Shown: positions 17,990 to 27,925 of the stretch, piece by piece
Layout: each line of letters begins with the position of its first letter
Position numbering within the stretch: position 1 is the first letter of the stretch
Assembly: GCA_027038835.1 (NCBI GenBank)
Contig: JALWGC010000014.1
Coordinates: forward strand, 62,001 to 126,000
Length of the DNA stretch: 64,000 nucleotides
Direction of reading: 5' to 3'
From: Helicobacteraceae bacterium
GTDB lineage: Bacteria > Campylobacterota > Campylobacteria > Campylobacterales > Sulfurimonadaceae
Notes under the pieces: generated by a model
The model's database searches: none
Seen by the model: only the letters and a program-made list of their open reading frames with translations
Told to the model about the DNA's origin: nothing
Translations under genes and position numbers: made by a program

Positions 17990-18959
17990 CTTTGAAAAGT
18001 TTCCTCGACTTGGCAAGCGCCAAGATCGTATTTGGGTGCGGATGCCCTATCGCTATGGCAACGCCGTCTCTTTTGGCTACCTTGATAGCGAGTTTTATCT
18101 GCTTTTCGATCGAAGCGATATCCCCATTATGATCCAAAAAAACATCCCTAGCGACATATCTGTGTCCAAATTCACGCATCACTTCCGGTACTTTGGTCAA
18201 AGCGGTCGTTCTACTGTCGATGAAACGGATGTGATTTCTATCGAGTACGCGTATCAACCGCTCCACCGCACGCTTGTCGGCGGTAAATTTGCTTCCGGTA
18301 TGGTTGTTGATGTAATGCACCCGCGGAAAAAGCGCTTTGATCTTCTCGATGCGACGCTCTATTTTTTCTTGGCTGTCGTTCACGCGCAGCGTAAAAGGCT
18401 CCTCTTTGTGAAAGTTCATCGCCTCCATCGGCAGATGCACCATGTAAAACCTTTCTTTGGAAGCCAAATGGGGTGTGTCGGGGTGAATAGCACTTGGAGG
18501 AAAGAACGACATAGTCGTCTTTATTCCCAAACTTTTTATAGCGCGTACATGGGAAGGGAACGAAACATCATCGAAGATAATGGCAAGTTTTGCCTTGTGG
18601 CTCTTTTTTTGGAGCGCTTTTTTCTCCCTTGGACGCAGTACCCGCTTGTCTTGGGTTTCATGTGCGGCGGTTATGTCGTATTTTTTTCTATGCTCCTCTT
18701 TTAAAATATTCGCCAGTTTTTTCCCTAAACTCTCTTTTTGCTCGATCGTTTTTTTCAGTTTCGTCAGTACCGCTCTTTTTTCTCGCTCTTGCTGTGCGAG
18801 ATGTTTGCTTACCTCCTCTTTGGCACTACTGTATCCGACATAATATCCCGCCAAAAACAGCAGCAACAAAACGGCTACACCCGACAACCCCCACACCAAA
18901 GTGCGGAGAAATTTTTCGCTTGAAGATTTTTTCGTTTTATGTTTTCTTCTTTTTGCCAT
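17952..18959 (-). CDS. Divergent polysaccharide deacetylase family protein (YibQ-like)
   Basis: The 335-residue protein has a basic N-terminus (AKRRKHKTKK) and one membrane helix near residues 27-47 (LVWGLSGVAVLLLLFLAGYY), which anchors it with the rest in the periplasm. A coiled coil follows (residues about 50-100). The catalytic-type domain opens with LAIIFDDVSF and continues through MVHLPMEAM, YINNHTGSKF, RFIDSRTTA and AIAIGHPHPNT, which is the pattern of the divergent polysaccharide deacetylase family (Pfam Polysacc_deac_2). The family's substrate is not established; YibQ has been linked to envelope functions. dprA starts inside its 3' end. Confidence 0.82.
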   Translation of the reverse strand: MAKRRKHKTKKSSSEKFLRTLVWGLSGVAVLLLLFLAGYYVGYSSAKEEVSKHLAQQEREKRAVLTKLKKTIEQKESLGKKLANILKEEHRKKYDITAAHETQDKRVLRPREKKALQKKSHKAKLAIIFDDVSFPSHVRAIKSLGIKTTMSFFPPSAIHPDTPHLASKERFYMVHLPMEAMNFHKEEPFTLRVNDSQEKIERRIEKIKALFPRVHYINNHTGSKFTADKRAVERLIRVLDRNHIRFIDSRTTALTKVPEVMREFGHRYVARDVFLDHNGDIASIEKQIKLAIKVAKRDGVAIAIGHPHPNTILALAKSRKLFKDVELVYVYELYR

Positions 18960-19043
18960 ATACGAACTTTCCGTTTTTTTGCCGTAACTATATCGAAAAA
19001 TGATTAAACAACGCGTTTAAGTGTTTTCATACCTTTAGTGCAG

Positions 19044-19049
19044 TATAAT
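19044..19049 (+). promoter_or_regulatory. -10 box of the tRNA-Ala gene
   Basis: TATAAT lies with its end 19 bases before the first base of tRNA-Ala, placing the transcription start some 10-12 bases upstream of the mature 5' end. No -35 box is evident. Confidence 0.6.
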
Positions 19050-19068
19050 TACGTTCGAATTTCAACAC

Positions 19069-19144
19069 GGGCCCTTAGCTCAGCTGGGAGAGCGCTTCGC
19101 TGGCAGCGAAGAGGTCACCGGTTCGATCCCGGTAGGGTCCACCA
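19069..19144 (+). tRNA. tRNA-Ala (anticodon GGC)
   Basis: A complete 76-base cloverleaf with encoded CCA. The acceptor stem pairs GGGCCCT with AGGGTCC (one G-U). The D-arm is AGCTCAGCTGGGAGAGC, the anticodon stem is CTTCG/CGAAG around CTGGCAG, giving anticodon GGC, and the T-arm contains GGTTCGATCCC. It reads GCC and GCU alanine codons. It is a single gene, not part of an rRNA operon. Confidence 0.95.
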
Positions 19145-19145
19145 T

Positions 19146-20725
<1,580 letters not shown>

Positions 20726-20821
20726 TCAAATAACTTTAACAATAGATTAAGCAGCACAGCTCGATAGGCAATTTAATCTCATCTAATGGCTCCGTTTAAG
20801 CAAAGTAAAATATTGCGAGTG

Positions 20822-20827
20822 TATAAT
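20822..20827 (+). promoter_or_regulatory. -10 box of the ispDF operon
   Basis: TATAAT ends 32 bases before the TTG start of ispDF. Further upstream, AGATTAA (20744-20750) and TTAATCT (20773-20779) form a 7-bp inverted repeat that could bind a regulator of either ispDF or the divergent thiC; this is only a possibility. The rest of the 170-base spacer shows nothing else. Confidence 0.55.
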
Positions 20828-20859
20828 TTCGTAACACTTTTTTGGTGTGAGGAGTTATT

Positions 20860-21987
20860 TTGAGCGATACGTCTCTTATTTTACTTGCAGCGGGCAGCTC
20901 CAGCAGGTTTGGAAGCGGTGTGAAGAAACAGTGGCTGCGCATAGAAGAGAAACCTTTGTGGCAATTCGTAGCAGATAGGTTCGAAAAGTTCGCACTTTTT
21001 GATAAAATCGTAATCGCTGCCGCACCCGATGAAATCCTCTATATGCAGCGCCACGGAGACTACAATATCGTTTCAGGCGGAGCATCGCGCCAAGAATCCC
21101 TCAAAAACGCCCTTGGACAAATAGATAGCGACTATGTCGTCGTCAGCGACGTCGCAAGAGCGTGTGTCGATAAAACGACGATAGAAGCGCTCTTGCAAAA
21201 ACGCGGAACGTTCGACGTGGTCGTTCCCTATATCGGCGTGAGCGATACCGTCGTGTATCGTAACGAAACAATCGACCGCGAAGAGCTAAGACGTATCCAG
21301 ACCCCGCAACTTTCCAAAACCGCCGTACTCGGACAAGCGCTTCTAAGCGATGTCGAGTACACCGACGAAAGCAGCGCCATAGTCGCCATAGGCGGCACGC
21401 GCGGGTTTATCGAAGGTACGCCAGATGCCGAAAAACTCACTTTCAAAAACGACATCGCCAAACTTCCTTGCCTTGGGCAACCCTCCAAACTCCTCTTAAA
21501 CGGAACCGGTTTCGATGTACATGAATTCGATGTTACGAAAAGTTACCTCTTTTTATGTGGAGAAAAAATCGAATGCGGTTACGGTTTCAAAGCGCATAGC
21601 GACGGTGATGTCGCCATCCATGCACTCATCGACGCACTTTTAGGCGCAAGCGGCATGGGAGACATAGGCGAACTCTTCCCCGATACCGACGCGGCGTATG
21701 CGGGGATCGATTCGAAAGAACTGCTACAACGCGTAGTGAACAAACTACGCGCTTTTGGATTCGAAATTGTCAACATAGACATAACCATCATAGCGCAACA
21801 GCCGAAAATCCTCCCATATAAAGAGCGTTTTCGAAAAAACATCGCCTCTTTATGCTCCATAGCACCCATTCGTGCGAACATCAAAGCGACAACGACCGAA
21901 AAGCTCGGTTTTATCGGTCGCAAAGAAGGGGTTGGAGTTTTGGCAAGCGCTAACGTAAAATACTATCAATGGACAGAAGAAAAATGA
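20860..21987 (+). CDS. ispDF: Bifunctional IspD/IspF isoprenoid-precursor enzyme
   Basis: This 375-residue fusion carries two steps of the MEP pathway to isoprenoids: MEP cytidylyltransferase (residues 1 to about 205) and MEcPP synthase (about 210-375). IspD signatures are LLAAGSSSRFGSGVKKQWL and SGGASRQESL. IspF signatures are GTGFDVHEFD (metal ligands), KAHSDGDVAIHALIDALLGA and GDIGELFPDTD. The same fusion is known from Campylobacter and Helicobacter. The start is TTG with GGAG 5 bases upstream (20851-20854). The next gene starts on its stop codon (ATGA), so expression is coupled to the regulator. Confidence 0.96.
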   Translation: MSDTSLILLAAGSSSRFGSGVKKQWLRIEEKPLWQFVADRFEKFALFDKIVIAAAPDEILYMQRHGDYNIVSGGASRQESLKNALGQIDSDYVVVSDVARACVDKTTIEALLQKRGTFDVVVPYIGVSDTVVYRNETIDREELRRIQTPQLSKTAVLGQALLSDVEYTDESSAIVAIGGTRGFIEGTPDAEKLTFKNDIAKLPCLGQPSKLLLNGTGFDVHEFDVTKSYLFLCGEKIECGYGFKAHSDGDVAIHALIDALLGASGMGDIGELFPDTDAAYAGIDSKELLQRVVNKLRAFGFEIVNIDITIIAQQPKILPYKERFRKNIASLCSIAPIRANIKATTTEKLGFIGRKEGVGVLASANVKYYQWTEEK

Positions 21988-22871
21988 AAATACTGATTAT
22001 AGAAAACGAAGTCTATCTCGCTCAAAGCATCGCTACGAAACTCAGCGACTTGGGTCATATGTGCGAAACCTGTACATCGGCAAGAGATGCCTTAAAGCAG
22101 GACAAATTCGACGTCGTCTTGCTCTCTACGAGCCTCAACAGCAACGACCTGACTCCGGTTGTGGAGAACTTCAAAGACGCAATCGTCATCTTGATGGTCT
22201 CCTACATCAGCAACGACACCGTTTCCAAGCCGCTTAGTGCAGGAGCGAAGGACTACATCGTCAAACCGTTTATGATAGAAGAGCTCGTGCGCAAAATCGA
22301 CCATCACCAAGACTACGAAAGACTCAAGAAATTTTCCACGATGGTGCAACGCTATTTCGAACACACCTTCACTCAAAACGTCGATTACCGCTTCGAAGAG
22401 TTTTCGCTTCCTCTTTTCATCTACTCTTCGGCACAAAAAAGCGCCGATGCATTCGCGTACCATTTCGCAAAAACGAAAAACACCCTTTTTTACTTTATCG
22501 ACCTGACACAAAGCGATGCTTTCGAAGAGATCCAAAACGCCCATGAATCGACTCTGCTTTATGCCATCAACTACCAAACACTCAAAAAAGGGGAGAAAAA
22601 AGAGTTTCTCTCCCTTATAGCCGACAAACGTATAATAGTCGCCACAAGCGAAAAGCCGGAGGAGGAGCTTCCTTACGAAACGATAGAGCTCAACAACGAA
22701 AACTCCTTCTTCACTCAAGGGGACATCCTCCCGATAGAGGACTACGTCAAATACATCGTTGTCAACTACCAACACAAATACCCCGACACCGAGCTCTCCA
22801 AAAAGCTTGGCATAAGCCGTAAAAGCCTTTGGGAAAAGAGAAAAAAATATGACATCGTCAAGAAAAAATAA
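21984..22871 (+). CDS. Atypical (aspartate-less) response regulator, HP1021 type
   Basis: The 295-residue protein has an N-terminal receiver fold (residues 1-120) in which the phosphoacceptor aspartate is replaced: DVVLLS puts Ser48 at that place, and the acidic pair is IEN. Lys94 of IVKPF is kept. The C-terminus ends in a helix-turn-helix (SKKLGISRKSLWEKRKKYD) preceded by a 130-residue middle region. This layout, and the position just after ispDF, match H. pylori HP1021 and its Campylobacter and Arcobacter homologs, which control chromosome initiation and redox responses without phosphorylation. The equivalence rests on synteny and features I can see, not a search. sat-like coding begins inside its 3' end. 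Confidence 0.82.
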   Translation: MKILIIENEVYLAQSIATKLSDLGHMCETCTSARDALKQDKFDVVLLSTSLNSNDLTPVVENFKDAIVILMVSYISNDTVSKPLSAGAKDYIVKPFMIEELVRKIDHHQDYERLKKFSTMVQRYFEHTFTQNVDYRFEEFSLPLFIYSSAQKSADAFAYHFAKTKNTLFYFIDLTQSDAFEEIQNAHESTLLYAINYQTLKKGEKKEFLSLIADKRIIVATSEKPEEELPYETIELNNENSFFTQGDILPIEDYVKYIVVNYQHKYPDTELSKKLGISRKSLWEKRKKYDIVKKK

Positions 22872-24039
22872 AACCCTCTACATCGACCAAGAAGCGCAAA
22901 GCGCGCTCGAACTCGTAGCACAAGGTCTGCTGTATCCGGTTACGAAGCTGATGAACAAAAAAGAATCGGACGAAGTTTCCAAAACCGGAATGATAGATGG
23001 CAAAACCTTCCCCTTCCCTTTCATTCTCGCACCTGCTGGGAAAAAGAACGAAAAGGTTCTGCGCTCCCTTGAAACGGGTGAAAAAGTTACACTCGTTTGT
23101 GATGGCAAAGAGTTCGCCGTTTTGGAAGTCGAAGAGGTGTTCGAAATAGACCCCAAAGAGCGTCTTATGCAAATATACGGCACGACCGACGTTACCCACC
23201 CCGGTATCCAGACAACGCTCAAACGTCTTGGTAAATACGCCGTAGCGGGTAACTATACGCTTGTTCGTTCTGCTTTGAGTGATGGCAAAAAAACAATACA
23301 AGAAGCAAAAGAGCTCATAGGCGCTAGCCATGTCTCCGCTCTTGTCATGGCGGCAAATCCGCTCCATAGAGCCCATGAACGTCTCATCCGTCAAACACTC
23401 GATTCTACCGATTTGGTCGTTATATTCTTGCTACGCCCCTACAACGAAAAAAACCTCGAATACGCTTTGCGCTACGAAACTTTGAAATATTTTCTCGATA
23501 ACTTTCTCCCAAAAAACAAAGCGATTATCGTACCGCTTGAGAACAGTTACATCTTCGCCGGATACAACGAAATAATCCTCGATGCTATCGTGGCGAAAAA
23601 CTACGGTTGCGACCGTTTGGTCATCGGGCGCAATCATGCGGGGCTTGGGATGTTTTACGATTGCAACTCCAACAAGTCTATCATAGACCGTCTCGTTGGC
23701 ATAGATATCGACATCGAAATCGCCAGCGAATACGTGTACTGCGACAAGTGCCGCACGCTTGTAAGCACCAACACCTGCCCCCATGGGCAGCACCACCACA
23801 TCTCCTACAAAGCCGATTCGATTCGCGAACTTTTGGAGCTTGGTATCTTGCCTCCTGCTGTTTTGATGAGAAAAGAGCTCTCAAGCTACATCCTCTCCAA
23901 ACTCTACCCAAATCGCTTTAAAAACCTCGAAAAACTCTACTACGACGTTCTACCTGTCGGCGGTTTGTTGCAAGAGCACACGGAGCAAGATTTTTATATG
24001 GAGCTGATGAAGCTCTACCAGACAACATCACTAACCTAA
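22849..24039 (+). CDS. ATP-sulfurylase-family protein with altered substrate motif
   Basis: The 396-residue protein aligns along its length with sulfate adenylyltransferase: an N-terminal PUA-like domain, then the nucleotidyltransferase HxxH motif NPLHRAHE (170-177), NYGCDRLVIGRNHAG (251-265), the zinc motif CDKC...CPH (Cys298, 301, 310), and LGILPPAVLMRKEL. In genuine enzymes the HxxH motif is preceded by Q-T-R, whose Gln and Arg hold sulfate. Here those positions are Met167 and Ala169. Nucleotide binding looks possible, sulfate binding doubtful. Database annotation would probably say sat. I recall the same gene order in C. jejuni (Cj1607-Cj1610). The substrate is unknown. It overlaps the upstream regulator by 23 bases. 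Confidence 0.75.
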   Translation: MTSSRKNKTLYIDQEAQSALELVAQGLLYPVTKLMNKKESDEVSKTGMIDGKTFPFPFILAPAGKKNEKVLRSLETGEKVTLVCDGKEFAVLEVEEVFEIDPKERLMQIYGTTDVTHPGIQTTLKRLGKYAVAGNYTLVRSALSDGKKTIQEAKELIGASHVSALVMAANPLHRAHERLIRQTLDSTDLVVIFLLRPYNEKNLEYALRYETLKYFLDNFLPKNKAIIVPLENSYIFAGYNEIILDAIVAKNYGCDRLVIGRNHAGLGMFYDCNSNKSIIDRLVGIDIDIEIASEYVYCDKCRTLVSTNTCPHGQHHHISYKADSIRELLELGILPPAVLMRKELSSYILSKLYPNRFKNLEKLYYDVLPVGGLLQEHTEQDFYMELMKLYQTTSLT

Positions 24040-24047
24040 GGAACGGT

Positions 24048-24557
24048 ATGAATTTTAGATGGTTTTTTCTCACTTTAGGATACAGCGGCACGGTCGATAA
24101 AGCACCCGGTACAGTCGGCAGTTTCGTCGCGATGCTCCTTGCTATTCCCATTATTCAATATATGGACAACTACACCCTTTTTCTCGCCGCTATCGTCATT
24201 ACCCTCATGGGGATAGAATCTGTCAACAAATATGAAGAAAGCGGGGGAGAACACGACAACAAACACATCGTCATCGACGAACTTGCAGGTATGTGGATAG
24301 CGCTAAGCATAGCACCGAGTTTCGCTGTAGAGAACATCTTCGACATCCAAAACGGCTTCTTGGTACAAACACTCCTCTCTTTTGCGCTCTTTCGCTATTT
24401 CGACATCACCAAACCCTCCATCATCGGTCGGCTCGATCGTGAAGCTAAAGGGGGTGTCGGAGTGATGCTCGATGACGTAGTCGCCGGCTTCGCGGCGGGT
24501 ATCAGTTCTGCCGTTTTGTGGCAGGGATGGTTGCAGGTTGCGCACTATCTATCTTGA
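24048..24557 (+). CDS. pgpA: Phosphatidylglycerophosphatase A
   Basis: PgpA dephosphorylates phosphatidylglycerol phosphate, the last step to phosphatidylglycerol. The 169-residue inner-membrane protein has the family signatures GYSGTVDKAPGTVGSFVAM near the N-terminus and VIDELAGMWIAL at about residue 76, followed by the DITKPSIIGRLDR motif and a glycine/aspartate-rich final helix (GVMLDDVVAGFAAG). Four hydrophobic segments are visible. It follows the Sat-like gene after 8 bases and overlaps the 3' end of the convergent mscS gene by 56 bases, an unusually long tail-to-tail overlap. Confidence 0.93.
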   Translation: MNFRWFFLTLGYSGTVDKAPGTVGSFVAMLLAIPIIQYMDNYTLFLAAIVITLMGIESVNKYEESGGEHDNKHIVIDELAGMWIALSIAPSFAVENIFDIQNGFLVQTLLSFALFRYFDITKPSIIGRLDREAKGGVGVMLDDVVAGFAAGISSAVLWQGWLQVAHYLS

Positions 24558-26382
24558 TACTTAGCTCCTCCTCATGATAAAGTGAAAGGGACGGATACGC
24601 GAATTTCAATCCGTTTTCTTCCACGATTTTCATCACCTCGAAAACCACTTCGTCTTTGACTTTCGCCCACTCCACCCAGTTGGTCGTAACACTGAAACAA
24701 TACACCAAAATTTTTATGCTCGAATCCCCAAGCTCGTCAAGCGTTACAAGCTGGAGATTCTTTATCCCCAAAGCGTCTTGGGTCGAAACGAGTTTGGCGC
24801 TCTCGAACCCTTCGAAACGAAGCTTCGAGCCTTTGGCGTTCTCCTCCTTGGCTACCCCATCGTGACGCTTTAAAAACTCCGCTATTTGCGCTATGGCTCT
24901 ATGGAGTGCTTCTTTGTCGGAGTCGTAGCGAACACTGACGCTAAATTTGATACGCCGCCCGATTTGACGCTTGCTCCAGTTCTTGATGGCCTCGTTTGCA
25001 AGTTTGGAATTGGGTATGGAGATAAGCGCGTTGTCGAATGTACGTATCGTCGTTACTCTAAGCCCTATCTCCACGACGACACCCTCTTTGTCGTCCACCA
25101 CTATCCAATCCCCTTGAGAAAAGGTATTGCTCATCAAAATCGAAAGGGTTCCAAAAAAGTTCGCCAAAGAGTCTTTCGCCGCAAGCGCGATGGCGAATCC
25201 CCCAATCCCAAGACCCGAAAGAATCGCCGTGAGATTCACGCCAAGCTGATGCAAGATTATCAACACCGTCGTAAGCAAAAGGATAAAGTTGACGATTTTT
25301 ATGGTGATGTTGACCAACTCACTCTTGACCGCCGTTTGTTTTTTCGTCAGGGTTTCTATTTTCGCCGTGGCGATGATGTTGAGTACTCTGTAAAGTATCC
25401 ACATCGTCAAAACGGTGTAGGAGATTCTAAAGAAGTAGCCTAAAAATCCGCTTCCGCTAAAATCGTTGTAGATATAGAAAATAATATGCAGTCCCAACAT
25501 CGTAGCGAGTATCGAAACGGGTTTGGTGGTCTTTGCAAGAATTTTCGAAACCACTTTGTTTTTGATGTCGAAAATCTTGAAAATTTTCGATATCAGTCGC
25601 AAAAACGATATTCGAAAAAGTACCATCGACAATACGACGAAGAAAATAAGCAATATTTTCGCCGTGCTGAGATTGAACTTGTTCAAAAACGGCTCGAGCG
25701 TTCGCGAGATTGCGCTGTTGTTGACGTACAAAACCGCAGATATCAGCCCATACTTGGAGTATTTGTTGAGCCTGTACATTTTACGCTCGTTTTGCGCTAT
25801 GGTTTTCAAGATATCCGCATTGATGTCGATGATGGCATAGTACTCCTCTATGCGCCGTTTCATGTCGGTTACAACTTTGTTTTGGGTTTTGACTTGGAGG
25901 TAGTTTTTGTATTTTTGGTCTATATAGGGACCGATCTCTTGCTGGTTTTGCACAAACGCTTTGCTGACAAACGAACTGAAATCATCGAAACTACGTGAGT
26001 CCATCGCTGCAAGAATCTCCCGTAACATTTTGTTTTGACTTTGGAGAATCTTGTAAGAGCGAACAAGCACCTCATCACGCACGGCGGCATACTCGTTTCC
26101 ACGCCGTTTGTTGATGGCTATAATCTTTTGAAGCTTGTAGATTTTCGATGCGTAATCGTCTTTGTAATCGAGATAGACCTTTTTGTTTTCCAAAATCTCT
26201 TCGAGCTGTTTTTGGTAAAGTGTCTGCTTCTTTTGGAGTATCTCCTCTATTTCGCTATCGGAAATATTGTCATCGTCAAGCTTGAGTGTCAGCTCGATTT
26301 GTTGCTGTATAAAAGGGGGATACGTAACACCACTTGCAAACAGATACGTCGTCATCAAAAGGAACAGAACAACGACGCGCAC
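24502..26382 (-). CDS. MscS-family mechanosensitive channel with long periplasmic N-terminus
   Basis: This 626-residue protein starts with a signal peptide (VVVLFLLMTTYLFASG) and a periplasmic, partly coiled-coil region of about 230 residues. Several membrane helices follow. The pore helix and beta domain are clear MscS: GLGIGGFAIALAAKDSLANF, then GDWIVVDDKEGVVVEIGLR and IPNSKLANEAIKNWSKR. It resembles the larger MscS-like proteins (MscM/YbdG scale) rather than the 286-residue MscS. It should release solutes on hypo-osmotic shock. The start is GTG, 3 bases after the gdhA stop, so it probably shares the gdhA transcript. Its 3' end overlaps pgpA. Confidence 0.9.
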   Translation of the reverse strand: MRVVVLFLLMTTYLFASGVTYPPFIQQQIELTLKLDDDNISDSEIEEILQKKQTLYQKQLEEILENKKVYLDYKDDYASKIYKLQKIIAINKRRGNEYAAVRDEVLVRSYKILQSQNKMLREILAAMDSRSFDDFSSFVSKAFVQNQQEIGPYIDQKYKNYLQVKTQNKVVTDMKRRIEEYYAIIDINADILKTIAQNERKMYRLNKYSKYGLISAVLYVNNSAISRTLEPFLNKFNLSTAKILLIFFVVLSMVLFRISFLRLISKIFKIFDIKNKVVSKILAKTTKPVSILATMLGLHIIFYIYNDFSGSGFLGYFFRISYTVLTMWILYRVLNIIATAKIETLTKKQTAVKSELVNITIKIVNFILLLTTVLIILHQLGVNLTAILSGLGIGGFAIALAAKDSLANFFGTLSILMSNTFSQGDWIVVDDKEGVVVEIGLRVTTIRTFDNALISIPNSKLANEAIKNWSKRQIGRRIKFSVSVRYDSDKEALHRAIAQIAEFLKRHDGVAKEENAKGSKLRFEGFESAKLVSTQDALGIKNLQLVTLDELGDSSIKILVYCFSVTTNWVEWAKVKDEVVFEVMKIVEENGLKFAYPSLSLYHEEELSIKIDSAQPATIPATKRQN

Positions 26383-26384
26383 CG

Positions 26385-27740
26385 CTATATCCCTTCGTTT
26401 ATCATCGCGTCGGCGACTTTTTTGAAACTTGCGATATTCGCACCGTCTATGTAGTTGCCCGCTACCCCGTAATCTTGCGCCGTCAAAGCGACCCGCTTAC
26501 AGATTTGGCGCATGATATCACGCAGTTTTTCATCGACCCGCTCGTAACTCCATCGACTCATCGAAGCGTTTTGGCTCATCTCGAACTCGCTTACCGCAAC
26601 TCCACCGGCGTTGGCCGCCTTGGCAGGTGCGAAACAGATATCGCTTGCATGAAATACCGCTATCGCCTCCGGAGTCGAGGGCATATTCGCCCCCTCACTC
26701 ACGCTTACCACGCCGTTTTGCACCAAAGACTGTGCGTCTATCTCCGTCAATTCATTTTGAGTTGCACATGGGAAAGCGGCATAACAAGGTACTTCCCACA
26801 CCGCATGACCCCCTTGCGGATACTCTTCAACCGGCGTATACTTCGCTTCTTGATGGTACTTGATATACTCTTCAAGCGAAGCGCGGCGAACCTCTTTTAT
26901 CTCTTTGAGCAGTTTCAAATCAAGCCCTCTTGGGTCGTAGATACTCCCTTTGGAATCGCTGCAAGTTACGGGAATCGCCCCGATATCGAGCAACTTTTCG
27001 ATCGTGTGCAAAGCGACGTTTCCAGCACCGCTGACACAGCAGATTTTCCCTTCAAGCGGCTCTTTTTTCTCTATTTCCAACATCGCTTCGGTAAAATAGA
27101 CCACTCCATACCCCGTAGCTTCGGGACGCATCAACGAACCACCAAACATATACGGCTTTCCGGTAAGTACCCCTTCGTACTTGGAAGTTATTTTCTTGTA
27201 CTCCCCGAACAAATACCCTATCTCTCTGCTACCGACCCCTATATCACCTGCGGGTACGTCCATACGAGGGCCGATATATTTATGCAGTTCCGTCATAAAA
27301 GCGCTACAAAACTTCATCACCTCGAAATCGCTTCTCCCTTTTGGGTTGAAATCGCTCCCCCCTTTGGCACCGCCTATGGGCAAACCGGTCAACGCATTTT
27401 TGAAAATCTGCTCGAAACCCAAAAACTTCAACACCCCTTCATTTACCGTAGGGTGAAACCGAAGTCCCCCTTTGTAAGGTCCAAGAGCGTTGTTGAACTG
27501 CACCCGAAAACCGGTATTGACCTCTATTTCGTTCTTGTCGTTGAGCCAAGTGACTTTGAACTTCACTATACGGTCAGGTACGATAAGTCTCTCAAGAATC
27601 GCATGTCGGCGATATCTGTCGTCCGATTCCAAAAGCGGCTTTATGGAGTGCAACACCTCCTCCATCGCCTGATAAAATATAAAATCCTCTTCACACGTTC
27701 TTTTTTCGAATCTTCGTATCTCTTGTTCTATCAATCCCAT
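26385..27740 (-). CDS. gdhA: NADP-specific glutamate dehydrogenase
   Basis: The 451-residue enzyme makes glutamate from 2-oxoglutarate and ammonia. Signatures are KGGLRFHPTVNEGVLKFLGF, the catalytic lysine region PIGGAKGGSDFNPKGRS, and the nucleotide-binding CCVSGAGNVALHTIEKLL. Length and sequence style match the hexameric NADP-dependent type of E. coli (447 residues). AAGGA lies 9-13 bases upstream of the ATG. A palindrome covers its likely promoter (27760-27773), so regulation, perhaps by nitrogen or carbon status, is plausible. mscS follows at once on the same strand. Confidence 0.96.
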   Translation of the reverse strand: MGLIEQEIRRFEKRTCEEDFIFYQAMEEVLHSIKPLLESDDRYRRHAILERLIVPDRIVKFKVTWLNDKNEIEVNTGFRVQFNNALGPYKGGLRFHPTVNEGVLKFLGFEQIFKNALTGLPIGGAKGGSDFNPKGRSDFEVMKFCSAFMTELHKYIGPRMDVPAGDIGVGSREIGYLFGEYKKITSKYEGVLTGKPYMFGGSLMRPEATGYGVVYFTEAMLEIEKKEPLEGKICCVSGAGNVALHTIEKLLDIGAIPVTCSDSKGSIYDPRGLDLKLLKEIKEVRRASLEEYIKYHQEAKYTPVEEYPQGGHAVWEVPCYAAFPCATQNELTEIDAQSLVQNGVVSVSEGANMPSTPEAIAVFHASDICFAPAKAANAGGVAVSEFEMSQNASMSRWSYERVDEKLRDIMRQICKRVALTAQDYGVAGNYIDGANIASFKKVADAMINEGI

Positions 27741-27759
27741 ATATTTTTATCCTTACACA

Positions 27760-27773
27760 AATCTGTACAGATT
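27760..27773 (-). promoter_or_regulatory. 14-bp perfect palindrome over the gdhA promoter
   Basis: AATCTGTACAGATT is a perfect palindrome whose nearest base is 20 bases upstream of the gdhA ATG. On the minus strand TACAAT (27776-27771) overlaps it and can serve as the -10 box. A dimeric regulator bound here would block gdhA. The protein is unknown; the operator role is inference. The rest of the 185-base spacer to the next gene shows nothing. Confidence 0.5.
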
Positions 27774-27925
27774 GTACCAAAAGTTTCTCAATTTTTAGCC
27801 ACATTTTGAAACTTCAAGCAACACGAGGATAGAACGCTTCTCATGCCGCCGTATATGACAAAGCAAACATCAATCTTCACTATCTCGATGGAAGCAAACC
27901 GTAAACTTTTAGAGCATTGAGGCTT

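Noticed and set aside
23607-23921. Short frames within the Sat-like gene suggesting a frameshift
   Set aside because: The main 396-residue frame is continuous and aligns with the family throughout; the short frames are shadows.
26334-27809. 491-codon open frame on the plus strand opposite gdhA
   Set aside because: It lies antisense to a strongly conserved gene, has no ribosome-binding site, and its protein is Arg/His/Tyr-rich without domain logic. It reflects codon bias on the other strand.
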